A stretch of 64,000 nt of DNA from an uncultured Ruthenibacterium sp. Lineage in GTDB: Bacteria > Bacillota > Clostridia > Oscillospirales > Ruminococcaceae. The notes beneath the pieces were generated by a model, which was not told the origin of the DNA, did not search any database, and saw nothing but the letters and a program-made list of their open reading frames with translations. The stretch lies in NCBI GenBank assembly GCA_944386555.1, contig CALXBN010000042.1:1-64000 (forward strand), given 5' to 3'. Shown in pieces: positions 1 through 8,890 of the stretch (positions within the stretch are counted from its first letter, which is position 1; each line of letters begins with the position of its first letter). A program made the position numbers and the translations under genes.

Positions 1-87
1 TCAATCACACCTTTTGCACTGCAAGCCCCTTATACGGGGCTATATCAAACAATCTGTACACTATTCAAAACCATATCCTTTTACTCT

Positions 88-111
88 AGGTTCCGGCTAA
101 CGCCGGAACCT
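88..111. repeat. Perfect 10-bp inverted repeat (hairpin)
   Basis: Arms AGGTTCCGGC and GCCGGAACCT flank a TAAC loop. No T-run follows on either strand, so it is not an obvious intrinsic terminator. It lies in an AT-rich stretch (1-175) with no convincing gene; a weaker hairpin (GCCCC/GGGGC) lies at 25-40. Role unknown. Confidence 0.5.
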
Positions 112-140
112 ATCCCATTTACTAAAATAAATTTTATTGA

Positions 141-164
141 CCCCCAGTTGAACTGGGGGTTTTA
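141..164 (+). terminator. Intrinsic terminator
   Basis: CCCCCAG/CTGGGGG stem with a five-base loop followed by TTTTA on the + strand. It probably ends a rightward transcript entering from outside the window. Confidence 0.6.
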
Positions 165-187
165 TCATGCCTATTCGGCGCCAACAG

Positions 188-228
188 AAAAGGGCCCTGC
201 CCGCTTGTACGCGGGCAGGGCCCTTTTT
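188..228 (-). terminator. Terminator of the amino-acid ABC importer operon
   Basis: A 17-bp stem (AAAAGGGCCCTGCCCGC and its complement) with a six-base loop and A/T flanks lies 20 bases past the stop of the ATPase gene. It can act on either strand. Confidence 0.8.
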
Positions 229-248
229 CCTGTCTGTCCGGGCGCTCT

Positions 249-986
249 TCACCGGTGGGTAAAGCGCTCCAGGAATTCTTTGGTTTTCTGCTGGCGGGGA
301 TGCTCCAGCACCTGCCGGGGGTCTCCCTCTTCGCAAATAACGCCGTCGGCCATATACACCACATGCGTGGAAACGTCCCGGGCAAAAGCCATCTCGTGGG
401 TCACCACGATCATGGTCAACCCCTCCTCGGCCAGCTGGCGCATCACGCTCAGCACCTCGCCCACCATCTGGGGGTCCAGGGCGCTGGTGGGCTCGTCAAA
501 CAGCAGCACCTCCGGGTCCATGGCAAGCGCCCGGGCAATGGCCACCCGCTGTTTCTGCCCGCCGCTCAGCTGCCGGGGCTTTGCATTGATATACGGCTCC
601 ATGCCCACCTTTGCCAAAAACTGCATGGCGTGCCGGCGGGCCTCCTCGGGTTTGCGCTTGAGCACCTTCACCGGCCCCACCACGCAATTGTCCAGCACGG
701 ACATATTGTTGAACAGGTTAAAGCTCTGAAACACCATGCCCACCTTGGCACGGTACCGGCAGGGGTCGGTGCCCTTGCCCGCAATGGGCTGGCCGTGAAA
801 CAGGATCTCGCCTCCGGAGGGGTGCTCCAGCAGATTGATGCACCGCAGCAGCGTGGATTTGCCCGAACCCGAGGCGCCGATGACGCAGGTCACATCCCCC
901 TCGTTCACGGTAAAGTCCACGTCCCGCAGCACCTGATGGGTGCCGAAAGTCTTGGACAGGTGCTTCACTTCGATGATGCTGCTCAT
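249..986 (-). CDS. Polar amino-acid (probably lysine) ABC transporter, ATP-binding protein
   Basis: This 245-residue ATPase powers an amino-acid importer at the inner face of the membrane. Walker A GASGSGKS lies at about residues 37-44, the signature LSGGQ at 140-144 and Walker B LLFDEP at 161-166, in the order and length normal for GlnQ/HisP-type ATPases. Its ATG overlaps the stop of the upstream permease by four bases, so the two are translationally coupled. It is the last of three genes (binding protein, permease, ATPase). The ATPase itself does not show substrate; lysine is inferred from the riboswitch at the head of the operon. Confidence 0.9.
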   Translation of the reverse strand: MSSIIEVKHLSKTFGTHQVLRDVDFTVNEGDVTCVIGASGSGKSTLLRCINLLEHPSGGEILFHGQPIAGKGTDPCRYRAKVGMVFQSFNLFNNMSVLDNCVVGPVKVLKRKPEEARRHAMQFLAKVGMEPYINAKPRQLSGGQKQRVAIARALAMDPEVLLFDEPTSALDPQMVGEVLSVMRQLAEEGLTMIVVTHEMAFARDVSTHVVYMADGVICEEGDPRQVLEHPRQQKTKEFLERFTHR

Positions 987-1849
987 GGCTGCTTGCCTCC
1001 TTTTGCGGCGCTGTCTGCCCGGGCGCGGGTACGGTAGTCGCTGTTGGTCTGGATGGGGTTGTCCTTGGCATAGGGCATACCCTCACCGGCCACCAGCGGG
1101 TCCGCCATGGCCAGGTCAAAGTTGACGGCGCCGTCCATGCGCCTTTCCAGCCAGCGCAGCAGGAAGGAGGCGATCAGCGTCATGGTCAGGTATCCGATCA
1201 TCTCTATGGCAGCTGAAGGGAAATACAGATAGGTAGCGCCCACCACCGCGCGATGCGCCGCAAAGAAATCGGTGAAGGTGATGATGAACATCACGCTGGT
1301 GTCCTTCACGTTGATGATGAAGTTGTTGCCGATCTGCGGCATGATATTGCGCAGCGCCTGGGGCAGGATCACACTGGTCATGGTCTGCCAGTGGTTCATA
1401 CCAATGGCCTTGGCGCCCTCGGTCTGGCCCGGGTCCACCGAGATGATGCCGCCGCGCACCGATTCAGCCATGTAGGCACCGGTGTTGATGGATACCACCA
1501 GGATGGATGCTGCCCACACCTGGCCGCCGAAATTCAGCGCCCCGTCGCTGAGGTACGGCAGGCCGTAATAGATAAACACCGCCTGCAGGATCATGGGCGT
1601 GCCGCGGAACACCTCCACATACACCCGCACGATGAAGCGCACCAGTTTCAGCACCACCCGCTTGGGCAGGCTGTCGGTCTTTTCGCATGGAATGGTATTC
1701 AAAATGCCGCACACCAGGCCGATGACACAGCCGATGGCCGTACCCACCAGTGCCAGCAGCAGCGTGTTTCCCATGCCGCTGAAGTACGAGCCGCTGTAGC
1801 GGCTCCACAGCTGGGCCATATCGCTTCCCAGCTGAACCAGTCGTTCCAT
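983..1849 (-). CDS. Polar amino-acid (probably lysine) ABC transporter permease
   Basis: A 288-residue HisM/GlnP-type permease, with a first hydrophobic segment near residues 25-45 and several later ones. The EAA loop that docks the ATPase is visible ([20 protein letters not shown], in the C-terminal third). It starts at ATG behind AAAGGAAAAGGGAAACT. Only one permease gene is present, so a homodimer is expected. The 288 residues are longer than the usual 215-240; the extra length is mostly a polar C-terminal tail (last 45 residues or so) with no recognised motif. It sits 64 bases after the binding-protein gene. Confidence 0.88.
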   Translation of the reverse strand: MERLVQLGSDMAQLWSRYSGSYFSGMGNTLLLALVGTAIGCVIGLVCGILNTIPCEKTDSLPKRVVLKLVRFIVRVYVEVFRGTPMILQAVFIYYGLPYLSDGALNFGGQVWAASILVVSINTGAYMAESVRGGIISVDPGQTEGAKAIGMNHWQTMTSVILPQALRNIMPQIGNNFIINVKDTSVMFIITFTDFFAAHRAVVGATYLYFPSAAIEMIGYLTMTLIASFLLRWLERRMDGAVNFDLAMADPLVAGEGMPYAKDNPIQTNSDYRTRARADSAAKGGKQP

Positions 1850-1913
1850 AGTTTCCCTTTTCCTTTCACAGTGATGCGGCCCCCGGGCGATGCCAGGGGC
1901 CGCCTGCTTGCAC

Positions 1914-2834
1914 TTATTCGCCGATGGGCTGGATGGAAATGGCCTGGGCCATCAGCTCGTTGAAGTCATCGGCGGTCATACCCTCCAACACACTGTTGAT
2001 GGCATCCTGCAGGGTGACGTTGCCCTTGCGCAGAGAGATGCCGATGTTGATCTCTCCCTCATCCACCTGGAAATTGTCGTCGCTGTCGGTGAAATCCAGG
2101 ATCTGCATATCGGGATAGGCTGCCACGGCACCCTGGGCGGTGGGCATATCGGTGCAGATGAAATCCACGGTGTCCGTCTCCAAGGCCATCAGCATGGCCG
2201 GGGCGGACTCGGCCGCCGTCTGGATCTGGGCGCCCTCGATCTGGGGCAGGCAGCTGTCATACCAGATGGTGGCAATCTGCGCGGTACAGGTGCCGCCGGA
2301 CAGGTCCGAAATACCGGTGGCGCTGGCGTAGGGGCTGTCGGCCTTGGTCACACACACAATGGATGCATAGAAATAGGGCCCGGCAAAGTCCACCTGCTCG
2401 CTGCGCTCAGCCGTCATGGACTGGCCCGCGATCACGGCGTCCACGGTGCCGGTCTGCACGGCGGGCACCAGGGAATCCCAGTCGGAGCGGACAATCTCCA
2501 GCTCCACGCCCAGCTCTTCGGCAATCATCTTGGCCATCATCACATCGTAGCCGTTGGCATAATCGCTGCTGTCTTTGATGGGCACCGCGCCGTTGGAATC
2601 ATCGGGCTGGGTCCAGTTATAAGGTGCATAGGCGCACTCCATGGCCACCGTCAGTACGCCGTCCTCCAGGCCGCTCTCGCCCACGGCATCGCTGACGGCG
2701 GAAGCCGCCGCACTGACAGAGCCGGAGGCCGCCGCAGAGGCCGAGGCGGCACCGGAGGAAGAAGAACCGCCGCAGGCGGTCAGCAGCATGGTCAGCGCCA
2801 GGGCGCCGGCGGTCAAAGCATTTCTCATTCGCAT
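1914..2834 (-). CDS. Amino-acid ABC transporter substrate-binding lipoprotein (probably lysine)
   Basis: A 306-residue family 3 solute-binding protein anchored outside the membrane as a lipoprotein. The signal peptide ends in LLTAC, with Cys21 as lipidation site, then a Ser/Ala-rich linker and the binding lobes. The start is the ATG at 2834 because AAAGGAGAAATCACC sits directly before it; the open frame upstream to 3143 overlaps the riboswitch and is not coding. It is the first gene of the operon. The ligand is inferred to be lysine from the leader, not from pocket residues. Confidence 0.9.
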   Translation of the reverse strand: MRMRNALTAGALALTMLLTACGGSSSSGAASASAAASGSVSAAASAVSDAVGESGLEDGVLTVAMECAYAPYNWTQPDDSNGAVPIKDSSDYANGYDVMMAKMIAEELGVELEIVRSDWDSLVPAVQTGTVDAVIAGQSMTAERSEQVDFAGPYFYASIVCVTKADSPYASATGISDLSGGTCTAQIATIWYDSCLPQIEGAQIQTAAESAPAMLMALETDTVDFICTDMPTAQGAVAAYPDMQILDFTDSDDNFQVDEGEINIGISLRKGNVTLQDAINSVLEGMTADDFNELMAQAISIQPIGE

Positions 2835-2884
2835 GGTGATTTCTCCTTTTTCTTTCCATTTTTTCCCGCCGCACCGCGCCGGGC

Positions 2885-2924
2885 AATAAAAAAACCATAA
2901 GGCGCCTGTAAACGTCTCATGGTT
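2885..2924 (-). terminator. Riboswitch-controlled leader terminator (attenuator)
   Basis: On the minus strand AACCATGAG pairs with CTTATGGTT (nine pairs, one G-U) around a 14-base loop, followed by seven Ts. It lies between the lysine aptamer and the start codon of the binding-protein gene, as expected for an expression platform that stops transcription when lysine is abundant. Confidence 0.8.
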
Positions 2925-2976
2925 GGAAAGCCGCTCTGCCGGCGCCGCATGCTGCACCGCAAAAGCCCTTCTGCCC

Positions 2977-3144
2977 AATGGATAGCGCTTCACAGACGTG
3001 ACAGTCCGCAACCTGTTGTGGCTGCAGCCCAACGCCAGACCCGGCAAAAAACATCTGACGTTTCGGCGGTGCGCCCCTTCCCCGCCTGCGGCCTTTGCCG
3101 GCCTCTTGCCTGCGGTACTCTTGACGCTCCGCGCCTCTACCATT
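2977..3144 (-). promoter_or_regulatory. Lysine riboswitch (L-box), canonical
   Basis: The minus strand reads the conserved L-box core in order: P1 5' arm AATGGTAG, AGAGGCGCGG, CAAGAGTA, GGGGAAGGGGCGC, ACCGCCGAAAC, TTGGG, ACTGTCAC, and the P1 3' arm CTATCCATT. Length (168 bases) and order match the known lysine aptamer. The aptamer binds lysine and, with the terminator at 2885-2924, should switch the ABC importer off in high lysine. This is recognition by motif; a covariance search would settle it. Confidence 0.9.
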
Positions 3145-3193
3145 CGTCGGGGGAATACCCCCCTAGACAGCTTTATGATTTTTTATGGGCAAT

Positions 3194-3222
3194 ATCATAA
3201 CATGGAACGGCGGCCCTGTCAA
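3194..3222 (-). promoter_or_regulatory. Promoter of the lysine-riboswitch operon
   Basis: Consensus -35 TTGACA (3217-3222), 17-base spacer, -10 TATGAT (3194-3199). It would start transcription about 40 bases before the aptamer. A strong SigA-type match. Confidence 0.8.
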
Positions 3223-3307
3223 TGTTTTGGACCATCCGCCGCCATTTTTCCGCACATTACACAATCTTTTACGCGCAGCCTGCGCGTTCTGTGTTAATTT
3301 GCACAAA

Positions 3308-4186
3308 TCATCCGCAGGCGCCGCAGCCTGCACAGGCAGCCCGGGCCGATGGCTGGGCCGCAATCCCGCCCAGGGCCGTCTCCCGCAGGGCGGCGGGCAG
3401 CGCCTTGCCCACGGCGTACATGGCGGCCACCGCCTCGTCAAAGGGCACGGGGGCGCCGCAGCCGGCCAGGGCCATTTCCGCGCTGGTGAGGGCGTTGGCC
3501 GCGCCCATGGCGTTGCGCATCTGGCAGGGAGATTCCACCAGCCCGCCGATGGGATCGCACACCAGGCCCAGGATATTGCACAGGGCAACGGACGCTGCCC
3601 CCAGGCACTGGGCCGGGCTGCCGCCGGCCAGCTGCGCCGCGGCACTGGCCGCCATGGCGCTGGCCGCGCCCACCTCGGCCTGGCAGCCGCCTTCGGCACC
3701 GGCCACGGTGGCGTTGCGGCTGATCAAATATCCCACGGCACCCGCGCAGAACAGCGCATCCACCACGGCGTCGTCCGAATAGCCGAATTCCTCCTGCAGG
3801 GCCAGCAGCACACCGGGCAGCACGCCGGAGGAACCTGCCGTGGGCGCCGCCACAATCAGCCCCATACTGGCGTTTACCTCCAGCACACCCATGGCGTAGC
3901 CCGCTGCCTTGGACACCATCGTGCCGCACAGCGGGCGCACGGCGGCCCGCCGGGCGTCCATCCTGCGGCATTCGCCGCCGATCAGCCCGCCCATGCTGCG
4001 CAGCGGCCGGTCCTGGGCCTGGCGCACGGCATCCTTCATCACTTCCCATGCACGGGCCATGCGCCCGCGCAGCGCGCCGGCTTTTTCCCCGCTCAGGGCC
4101 TGTTCCCGGCGCAGCATGGCCGCCCCTGCGGAACAGCCTCTGGCAGCGCAGGCCTCCAGCAGCTCTTTACCCGTATCAAAACGCAT
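3308..4186 (-). CDS. sdaAA: L-serine dehydratase, alpha subunit
   Basis: A 292-residue catalytic subunit of the iron-sulfur L-serine dehydratase, which deaminates L-serine to pyruvate and ammonia in the cytoplasm. Family motifs visible are SMGGLIGG, TAGSSGVLPG and EGGCQAEVGAA, with conserved cysteines (including CNILGLVCDP) suited to the [4Fe-4S] cluster. A short Cys-rich C-terminal end (CAGCGACG) is present. It follows the beta subunit gene by 12 bases on the same strand. Oxygen sensitivity of this enzyme class fits an anaerobe. Confidence 0.93.
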   Translation of the reverse strand: MRFDTGKELLEACAARGCSAGAAMLRREQALSGEKAGALRGRMARAWEVMKDAVRQAQDRPLRSMGGLIGGECRRMDARRAAVRPLCGTMVSKAAGYAMGVLEVNASMGLIVAAPTAGSSGVLPGVLLALQEEFGYSDDAVVDALFCAGAVGYLISRNATVAGAEGGCQAEVGAASAMAASAAAQLAGGSPAQCLGAASVALCNILGLVCDPIGGLVESPCQMRNAMGAANALTSAEMALAGCGAPVPFDEAVAAMYAVGKALPAALRETALGGIAAQPSARAACAGCGACG

Positions 4187-4198
4187 ATTCCCGCTCCT

Positions 4199-4867
4199 TT
4201 ACAATGGGATCACCGTCGCGCTGACGATGTGCTCATGAGATGTGATCTGGCGGCACACCGCCGGCGGCACAGGGCTGTCCGCCTCAATCACCGTATAGGC
4301 GTTTTCGCCTCTGCTCTCCCGGTACAGGCGCATGAACGCGATGTTGATGCTGTACTGGGCCAGGCAGCCGGCAATGTGGGCCACCACGCCGGGGGTATCT
4401 TTCTGACGGATGAACAGGGTGTGGTATTCGCCGGACAGGCGGATCTCCACCCCGTCGATCTTCGTCAGCATCACCCGTCCGCCGCCCACCGACACGCCCG
4501 TCACCCGGGTGGTATGGCCGCCGGCGGTGGTCAGCACCACTTCCACGGTGTTGGGATGGGCCTCCAGCCTGTCATCGCCGAAGCCGAAGGAATAAGCCAG
4601 CCCCGCCTGTTGTGCCAGCTGGAAAGAGTCCCGAATCCGCACGTCGTCGGTATCAAACCCCAGCACGCCGGCCACCAGGGCGCGGTCGGTCCCATGGCCG
4701 CGGTACGTTTTGGCAAACGACCCATACAGGATGAACCGCACTGCCGTCACCGGCCCGTCCACCAGGCTGCGGGCCAGCCGCGCAATGCGCAGCGCCCCCG
4801 CCGTGTGGGAACTGGACGGGCCGATCATATTGGGCCCGATCACATCAAATACACTGATTTCTTTCAA
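4199..4867 (-). CDS. sdaAB: L-serine dehydratase, beta subunit
   Basis: The start is taken as the TTG at 4867: GAGAGGGGA lies about nine bases upstream, and the 222-residue product then begins LKEISVFDVIGPN, as family members do. A longer frame back to 4990 would add a tail without homologous look. The motif GPSSSHTAGA is near the N-terminus and an ACT domain (TLFIRQKDTPGVVAHIAGCL region) fills the last 75 residues. The subunit pairs with SdaAA; the ACT domain suggests serine binding or allostery. Confidence 0.92.
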   Translation of the reverse strand: MKEISVFDVIGPNMIGPSSSHTAGALRIARLARSLVDGPVTAVRFILYGSFAKTYRGHGTDRALVAGVLGFDTDDVRIRDSFQLAQQAGLAYSFGFGDDRLEAHPNTVEVVLTTAGGHTTRVTGVSVGGGRVMLTKIDGVEIRLSGEYHTLFIRQKDTPGVVAHIAGCLAQYSINIAFMRLYRESRGENAYTVIEADSPVPPAVCRQITSHEHIVSATVIPL

Positions 4868-4925
4868 ATTTCTGCGTCCCCTCTCGCCCCCGCGGCCTGT
4901 CCGCCGGCGGGGGAACGTTCTGTGT

Positions 4926-4954
4926 CCAGTATACCATGTTCCCGCAGGCAGGGA
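4926..4954 (-). promoter_or_regulatory. Probable sdaAB promoter (extended -10)
   Basis: On the minus strand TGG-TATACT forms an extended -10 (4926-4931); the -35 position 17 bases upstream is poor (TTTCCC). It lies about 60 bases before the TTG start of sdaAB. Confidence 0.45.
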
Positions 4955-5227
4955 AAGAATTTCTTCGCAAATTCTTTGCAGCTTCTTCAAATTTGCCCCA
5001 TGCTTTTTTCACGTTTGCCCGGTAGAATAAAGCCATGGTCAAACAAAACAAGCCGTACACCGGCTGCCATACACAGTGCGCAGGCGGGGAAACGTTCCCG
5101 CAGGGCGCCCCACTGCACCGCCCCATGCGAACCGACACGCCGGGGAGGGCGGTCAGACAACCAGCCCCTCATCTCATATAAGATGAGTTTACATAGATCC
5201 TCTCTCTTCCCTCTTTTTGTCTGAATG

Positions 5228-5259
5228 CCAAAGCCCCCGCCTTACGGCGGGGGCTTTGG
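5228..5259. terminator. Hairpin terminator after the D,D-carboxypeptidase gene
   Basis: Perfect 14-bp stem CCAAAGCCCCCGCC / GGCGGGGGCTTTGG with loop TTAC, 14 bases beyond the stop at 5273. The T-run is only the stem end, so strength is uncertain. Confidence 0.6.
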
Positions 5260-5272
5260 CGTGCCGGGGTTT

Positions 5273-6202
5273 TCAGCCGTCCCGCTCTACCAGCTCCAGC
5301 ACGGCGAACCCATAATCCAGCAGCGCGGCGCTGTCGGTATGGCGGGTCTCGTCAGTGTCGGAGTGCATGATGACGCTGATGATCCGTCTGCCGTCCCGCA
5401 CCGCCGTGGCGCTCAAGCAGCAGCCCGCCTCATCGGTGGTACCGGTCTTAAAGCCGTCGGCCCCTTCGTATTCATAGTCTCCGCCGGGCAGCAGGCCATT
5501 GGTGTTTGTATAGGTGCGCCCGTCTGCCAGGTGCACCTGGGTTGCGCTGGTGTACTCCAGCATCTGGGGGAAGCGGCGGATACACTCCTGCACCAGCAGC
5601 GCCTGGCTGCGGGCCGTCAGATGGTTCACCAGCGCCCCATGGCAGTTGGTGTACTCCGCCTCCATACCCAGGCGCCGGGCGGTCTCATTCATACGCTCTA
5701 CAAAGGCTTCCTCGCTGCCGCTGATATACTCGGCCATGGCGATGCAGCTGGCGCTGGCGGAGGGCAGGAAAATCAGCCGCAGCAGCGTGTCCACCCGGTA
5801 GCTGCTGTCGGCAGCCAGGGGCACCGAAGCCGGATAGGTCTCCCCGTCCCAGGATTTTTCCGCCGTCTCAGCACTGATGGGCACCAGGGTGTCCAGGGTC
5901 AAATTTCCTGCTTCCAGCTCTTCAAAGATGATGTACCCCGTCATCACCTTGGTCATGGACGCAGGCACCATCATGGCGTCCGCATCCTTTTCGTACAGCA
6001 CCATACCGGTGTCATAATCAATGACAATGGCGCTGTCGGCTGCGATTTCCGGCGCGGCGGGCAGGTCCAGCCCCTCCAGCGGGTCGGCCGCTGCCGCGGG
6101 TACGGCGGACGCCGATGCGCCCGGCTGGGCCGAGGACGCCGGCGCAGCGCTGCAGGCCGCCAGCAGTGCCGCCGCCAGCACGGCGGATAAAAGGCGTTTC
6201 AA
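5273..6202 (-). CDS. D-alanyl-D-alanine carboxypeptidase-like lipoprotein
   Basis: A 309-residue peptidase S11 (DacF/PBP5-like) protein that would trim D-Ala from peptidoglycan stem peptides outside the membrane. It starts at TTG 6202, behind AAGGAGGAGATCACA. The lipobox LLAAC puts Cys17 as anchor, so it is a lipoprotein instead of being tail-anchored like PBP5. The nucleophile motif SMTK (Ser82, Lys85) and KTG (252-254) are intact. The second active-site motif, normally S-x-N, reads Ser148-Ala-Ser150. The Asn-to-Ser change may alter activity. No C-terminal amphipathic anchor is seen. Confidence 0.85.
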   Translation of the reverse strand: MKRLLSAVLAAALLAACSAAPASSAQPGASASAVPAAAADPLEGLDLPAAPEIAADSAIVIDYDTGMVLYEKDADAMMVPASMTKVMTGYIIFEELEAGNLTLDTLVPISAETAEKSWDGETYPASVPLAADSSYRVDTLLRLIFLPSASASCIAMAEYISGSEEAFVERMNETARRLGMEAEYTNCHGALVNHLTARSQALLVQECIRRFPQMLEYTSATQVHLADGRTYTNTNGLLPGGDYEYEGADGFKTGTTDEAGCCLSATAVRDGRRIISVIMHSDTDETRHTDSAALLDYGFAVLELVERDG

Positions 6203-6238
6203 TGTGATCTCCTCCTTCAAAATTTGACAAATCCCCCG

Positions 6239-6272
6239 CAAAAAAGGCCCGCAGGACCGATGTCCTGCGGGC
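6239..6272 (-). terminator. Terminator downstream of tRNA-Gly
   Basis: GCCCGCAGGAC / GTCCTGCGGGC stem, ATCG loop, then C and six Ts on the minus strand, directly after the tRNA. It separates the tRNA from the carboxypeptidase gene. Confidence 0.85.
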
Positions 6273-6276
6273 TTTC

Positions 6277-6350
6277 TGGAGCAGCTGATGGGAATCGAAC
6301 CCACACGACCAGCTTGGAAGGCTGGAGTTCTACCACTAAACTACAGCTGC
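6277..6350 (-). tRNA. tRNA-Gly, anticodon TCC
   Basis: The minus strand folds as a cloverleaf: acceptor GCAGCTG/CAGCTGC, D-arm sequence TAGTTTAGTGGTAGAA, anticodon stem CCAGC/GCTGG with TCC in the loop, T-loop GGTTCGATTCC. Discriminator T and an encoded CCA end the gene. Confidence 0.95.
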
Positions 6351-6467
6351 ACGCCGCAAATGCGCTGCACGGCCCGGCCGGGGCGCGCAGCCCTGCCGCT
6401 TGCCTTTATCGCGGTTCATTATACCCCAGAACGGCGCGCCTGTCAAGGCATACCGCCGCACCGCGCG

Positions 6468-6510
6468 CAAAAAGCCCAGGCGCCGGGCAGGCTGCAGCCT
6501 GCCCGGCGCC
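6468..6510 (-). terminator. Terminator of the clpE block
   Basis: A 14-bp stem (GGCGCCGGGCAGGC and complement, TGCA loop) followed on the minus strand by TGGGCTTTTTG, 16 bases past the clpE stop. Confidence 0.8.
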
Positions 6511-6526
6511 CGGGGCATTTCATTCT

Positions 6527-8854
6527 TCAGGTGTGCAGAACGATCTCGTCTCCTTCGGCGGCCACCTCCACAGCGGCCAGAGGCTGGCCGGCAATCAGCT
6601 TTTCGGCCAAAGGGTCCTCCACTTCCTTGCGGATCACGCGCCGCAGGTCCCGCGCACCGAACTTACCGCCCTGGGCCTTTTTGCACAGCAGGGCCAGGGC
6701 GTCCTGAGTCCACCGAATGCCGATGCCCTTGGCGGCCAAAGGGCCGCGGTACTCTTCCAGCATCAGCCCGGCAATCTTCTGCAGGTCCTCCCCGTCCAAC
6801 GGGCGGAACACCACCACTTCATCCACCCGTGCAATGAATTCCGGCCGCAAAAATTCCCGCAGGGATTTCATCACCTTGTCCCGGCTGGTCTGCTCCGCCG
6901 TCTTGGCAAAGCCGGTCTCGTTCACCCGGTCGGCAGAACCGGCGTTGGAGGTCATGCAGATCACGGTGTTCTCGAAGTTCACCGTACGGCCCTGGGCATC
7001 GTTGATGCGCCCCTCGTCCAGGATCTGCAGCAGGATGTTCAGCACATCCGGATGCGCCTTCTCGATCTCATCGAACAGCACCACACTGTAAGGCTTGCGG
7101 CGCACCTTTTCCGTCAGCTGGCCGGCCTCGTCATAGCCCACATAGCCCGGGGGCGAGCCGATCAGCCGGCTGACCGTGTGCTTTTCCATAAATTCCGACA
7201 TGTCCAGGCGGATCAGCGGGTCCACTGTGTCAAACAGCTGCAGGGCCAGCTGCTTGACCAGCTCGGTTTTTCCCACGCCGGTGGGGCCCACAAAGATAAA
7301 GCTGGCCGGGCGGCGGCGGGCAGCGATATCCGCCCGGCTGCGCTTGACGGCGCCGGCCACCAGGTGCACGGCTTCCTTCTGGCCGATGATCTTTTCGTTG
7401 AGTGCCTCCTCCAGATGGGCCAGTTTGGTGTACTCGGTCTCCTTCACCTTGGCCGCGGGAATCCCCGTCCACAGCTCAATCACCTTGGCCACGTCCTCCA
7501 TGCCCACCTGGATGGCATCCACCTGCTCCCGCAGGGCGGGCAGCGGCTTTTCGGCCTGCTCCAGTTCATATTTCAGCCGGGCAATGGCATCATAATCAGG
7601 GCCGTCTTTGGCCGTCTCGGCTTCCTCCATCTGCTCTTTCAGCAGCCGTGCTTTCTTCTCCCCTTCCACCAGATCAGTGATCTCGGGATGGTTCAGGCTG
7701 CAGCAGGCGCAGGCCTCGTCCAGCAGGTCGATGGCCTTGTCGGGCAGAAAGCGGTCGGTGATATAGCGCTCGCTGAGGGTAACCACGCTGCGCACGATGG
7801 CGTCGGGCACGTGGACGTGGTGGTGGGCCTCGTAATACTGCTTGATCCCCTGCAGCACGGCCACCGTGTCGTCGATGGAGGGCTCCTCCACCTTCACCGG
7901 CTGGAACCGGCGCTCCAACGCCTGGTCTTTCTCGATATACTTGCGGTATTCGGCAAAAGTGGTGGCGCCGATGACCTGGATCTCCCCCCGGGACAGGGCC
8001 GGTTTGAGGATATTGGCGGCGTTCATGGCGCCCTCGGAATCTCCTGCGCCGGTGATGTTGTGGATCTCGTCGATGAACAAAATCACGTTGCCCGCGGCCT
8101 TCACCTCGCCGATCAGCCCCTTCACACGGCTTTCAAACTGGCCGCGGAACTGGGTGCCGGCCACCAGGGCCGTCATATCCAGCAGGTAAATCTCCTTATC
8201 CCGCAGAACGGCGGGCACATTGCCGGCGGCAATATGCTCGGCAATGCCCTCGGCAATGGCCGTTTTGCCCACGCCGGCCTCACCGATCAGGCAGGGGTTG
8301 TTCTTCTGGCGCCGGCACAGGATCTGGATGGTGCGGTAGATCTCCCGGTCGCGGCCCACGATGCGGTCCAGCCGGCCGGCCCGGGCCTTGGCAGTGAGGT
8401 TGTCGCAGTAGGCATCCAGGAATTTGCGCTTCTTCCCCTTTTCCTTGGCCTTAGGATCCTTTCTGGCAGGGCCCGTGTCCTCCTGGGCGGGGCGCTGCCC
8501 GCCGAAAATACCCATGGGGAAGGTCCCCGCGCCGCCGGGGGTGAAGTCATCGCCCTCCGGTTCGTCGCCGGGCGCCTCTTCATCCTCCGGGCCGCCGGGG
8601 CCCATCATGCCCCGCATCATTTCGGAGGGGTCAAAGTTCCCGTTCTCCATCATGCCGGCAAACTGCTCCTCCATGGCGTCCAGCTGCTCGTCGGTGATGC
8701 CGAACTGCTTCATGATATCATCCACGGGCTTGATGCCCAATTCCCGCGCGCAGCGCAAACAATAGCCGCCGGCGCTCTTGCCGGTGCCGTCCATCTTCTG
8801 TACAAAGACGATGGCCGGCCGCTTGCGGCAGCGCATACATAGCATTTTCTGCAT
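6527..8854 (-). CDS. clpE: ATP-dependent Clp protease ATPase, ClpE type
   Basis: A 775-residue Hsp100 unfoldase that feeds damaged proteins to ClpP in the cytoplasm. The N-terminus has the zinc finger typical of ClpE: Cys6-x2-Cys9, 22 residues, Cys32-x2-Cys35. Two AAA+ modules follow, with Walker A GEAGVGKT near residue 190 and VGPTGVGKT near 520, Walker [11 protein letters not shown] and [14 protein letters not shown], and a coiled-coil middle region rich in Glu/Lys between them. The start at 8854 (AAAGGA upstream) places the zinc finger at the very N-terminus. No CtsR/McsAB genes adjoin it, and I see no CtsR operator in the 36-base gap before it. Confidence 0.9.
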   Translation of the reverse strand: MQKMLCMRCRKRPAIVFVQKMDGTGKSAGGYCLRCARELGIKPVDDIMKQFGITDEQLDAMEEQFAGMMENGNFDPSEMMRGMMGPGGPEDEEAPGDEPEGDDFTPGGAGTFPMGIFGGQRPAQEDTGPARKDPKAKEKGKKRKFLDAYCDNLTAKARAGRLDRIVGRDREIYRTIQILCRRQKNNPCLIGEAGVGKTAIAEGIAEHIAAGNVPAVLRDKEIYLLDMTALVAGTQFRGQFESRVKGLIGEVKAAGNVILFIDEIHNITGAGDSEGAMNAANILKPALSRGEIQVIGATTFAEYRKYIEKDQALERRFQPVKVEEPSIDDTVAVLQGIKQYYEAHHHVHVPDAIVRSVVTLSERYITDRFLPDKAIDLLDEACACCSLNHPEITDLVEGEKKARLLKEQMEEAETAKDGPDYDAIARLKYELEQAEKPLPALREQVDAIQVGMEDVAKVIELWTGIPAAKVKETEYTKLAHLEEALNEKIIGQKEAVHLVAGAVKRSRADIAARRRPASFIFVGPTGVGKTELVKQLALQLFDTVDPLIRLDMSEFMEKHTVSRLIGSPPGYVGYDEAGQLTEKVRRKPYSVVLFDEIEKAHPDVLNILLQILDEGRINDAQGRTVNFENTVICMTSNAGSADRVNETGFAKTAEQTSRDKVMKSLREFLRPEFIARVDEVVVFRPLDGEDLQKIAGLMLEEYRGPLAAKGIGIRWTQDALALLCKKAQGGKFGARDLRRVIRKEVEDPLAEKLIAGQPLAAVEVAAEGDEIVLHT

Positions 8855-8890
8855 AGAGAAAAACGTCCTTTCTTGGCGAGGCATCGCCTG

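Larger units (their letters stand above)
4868..5272. other. 405-base gap without a gene
   Basis: It holds the probable sdaAB promoter (4926-4954) and a hairpin terminator (5228-5259). Between about 5000 and 5220 I see no convincing gene, tRNA or known RNA; short open frames there lack ribosome sites. Confidence 0.6.

Noticed and set aside
2835..3143. N-terminal extension of the lysine-binding protein
   Set aside because: The stretch is the riboswitch leader; the signal peptide begins at the ATG at 2834.
2885..3144. T-box or SAM riboswitch for the leader before the amino-acid importer
   Set aside because: No T-box GGTGGNACC motif and no SAM-box core; the lysine core motifs match in order.
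5000..5227. Possible small RNA or 6S-like RNA
   Set aside because: No matching conserved bulge or core; only a terminator-like hairpin at its end, which the carboxypeptidase gene explains.
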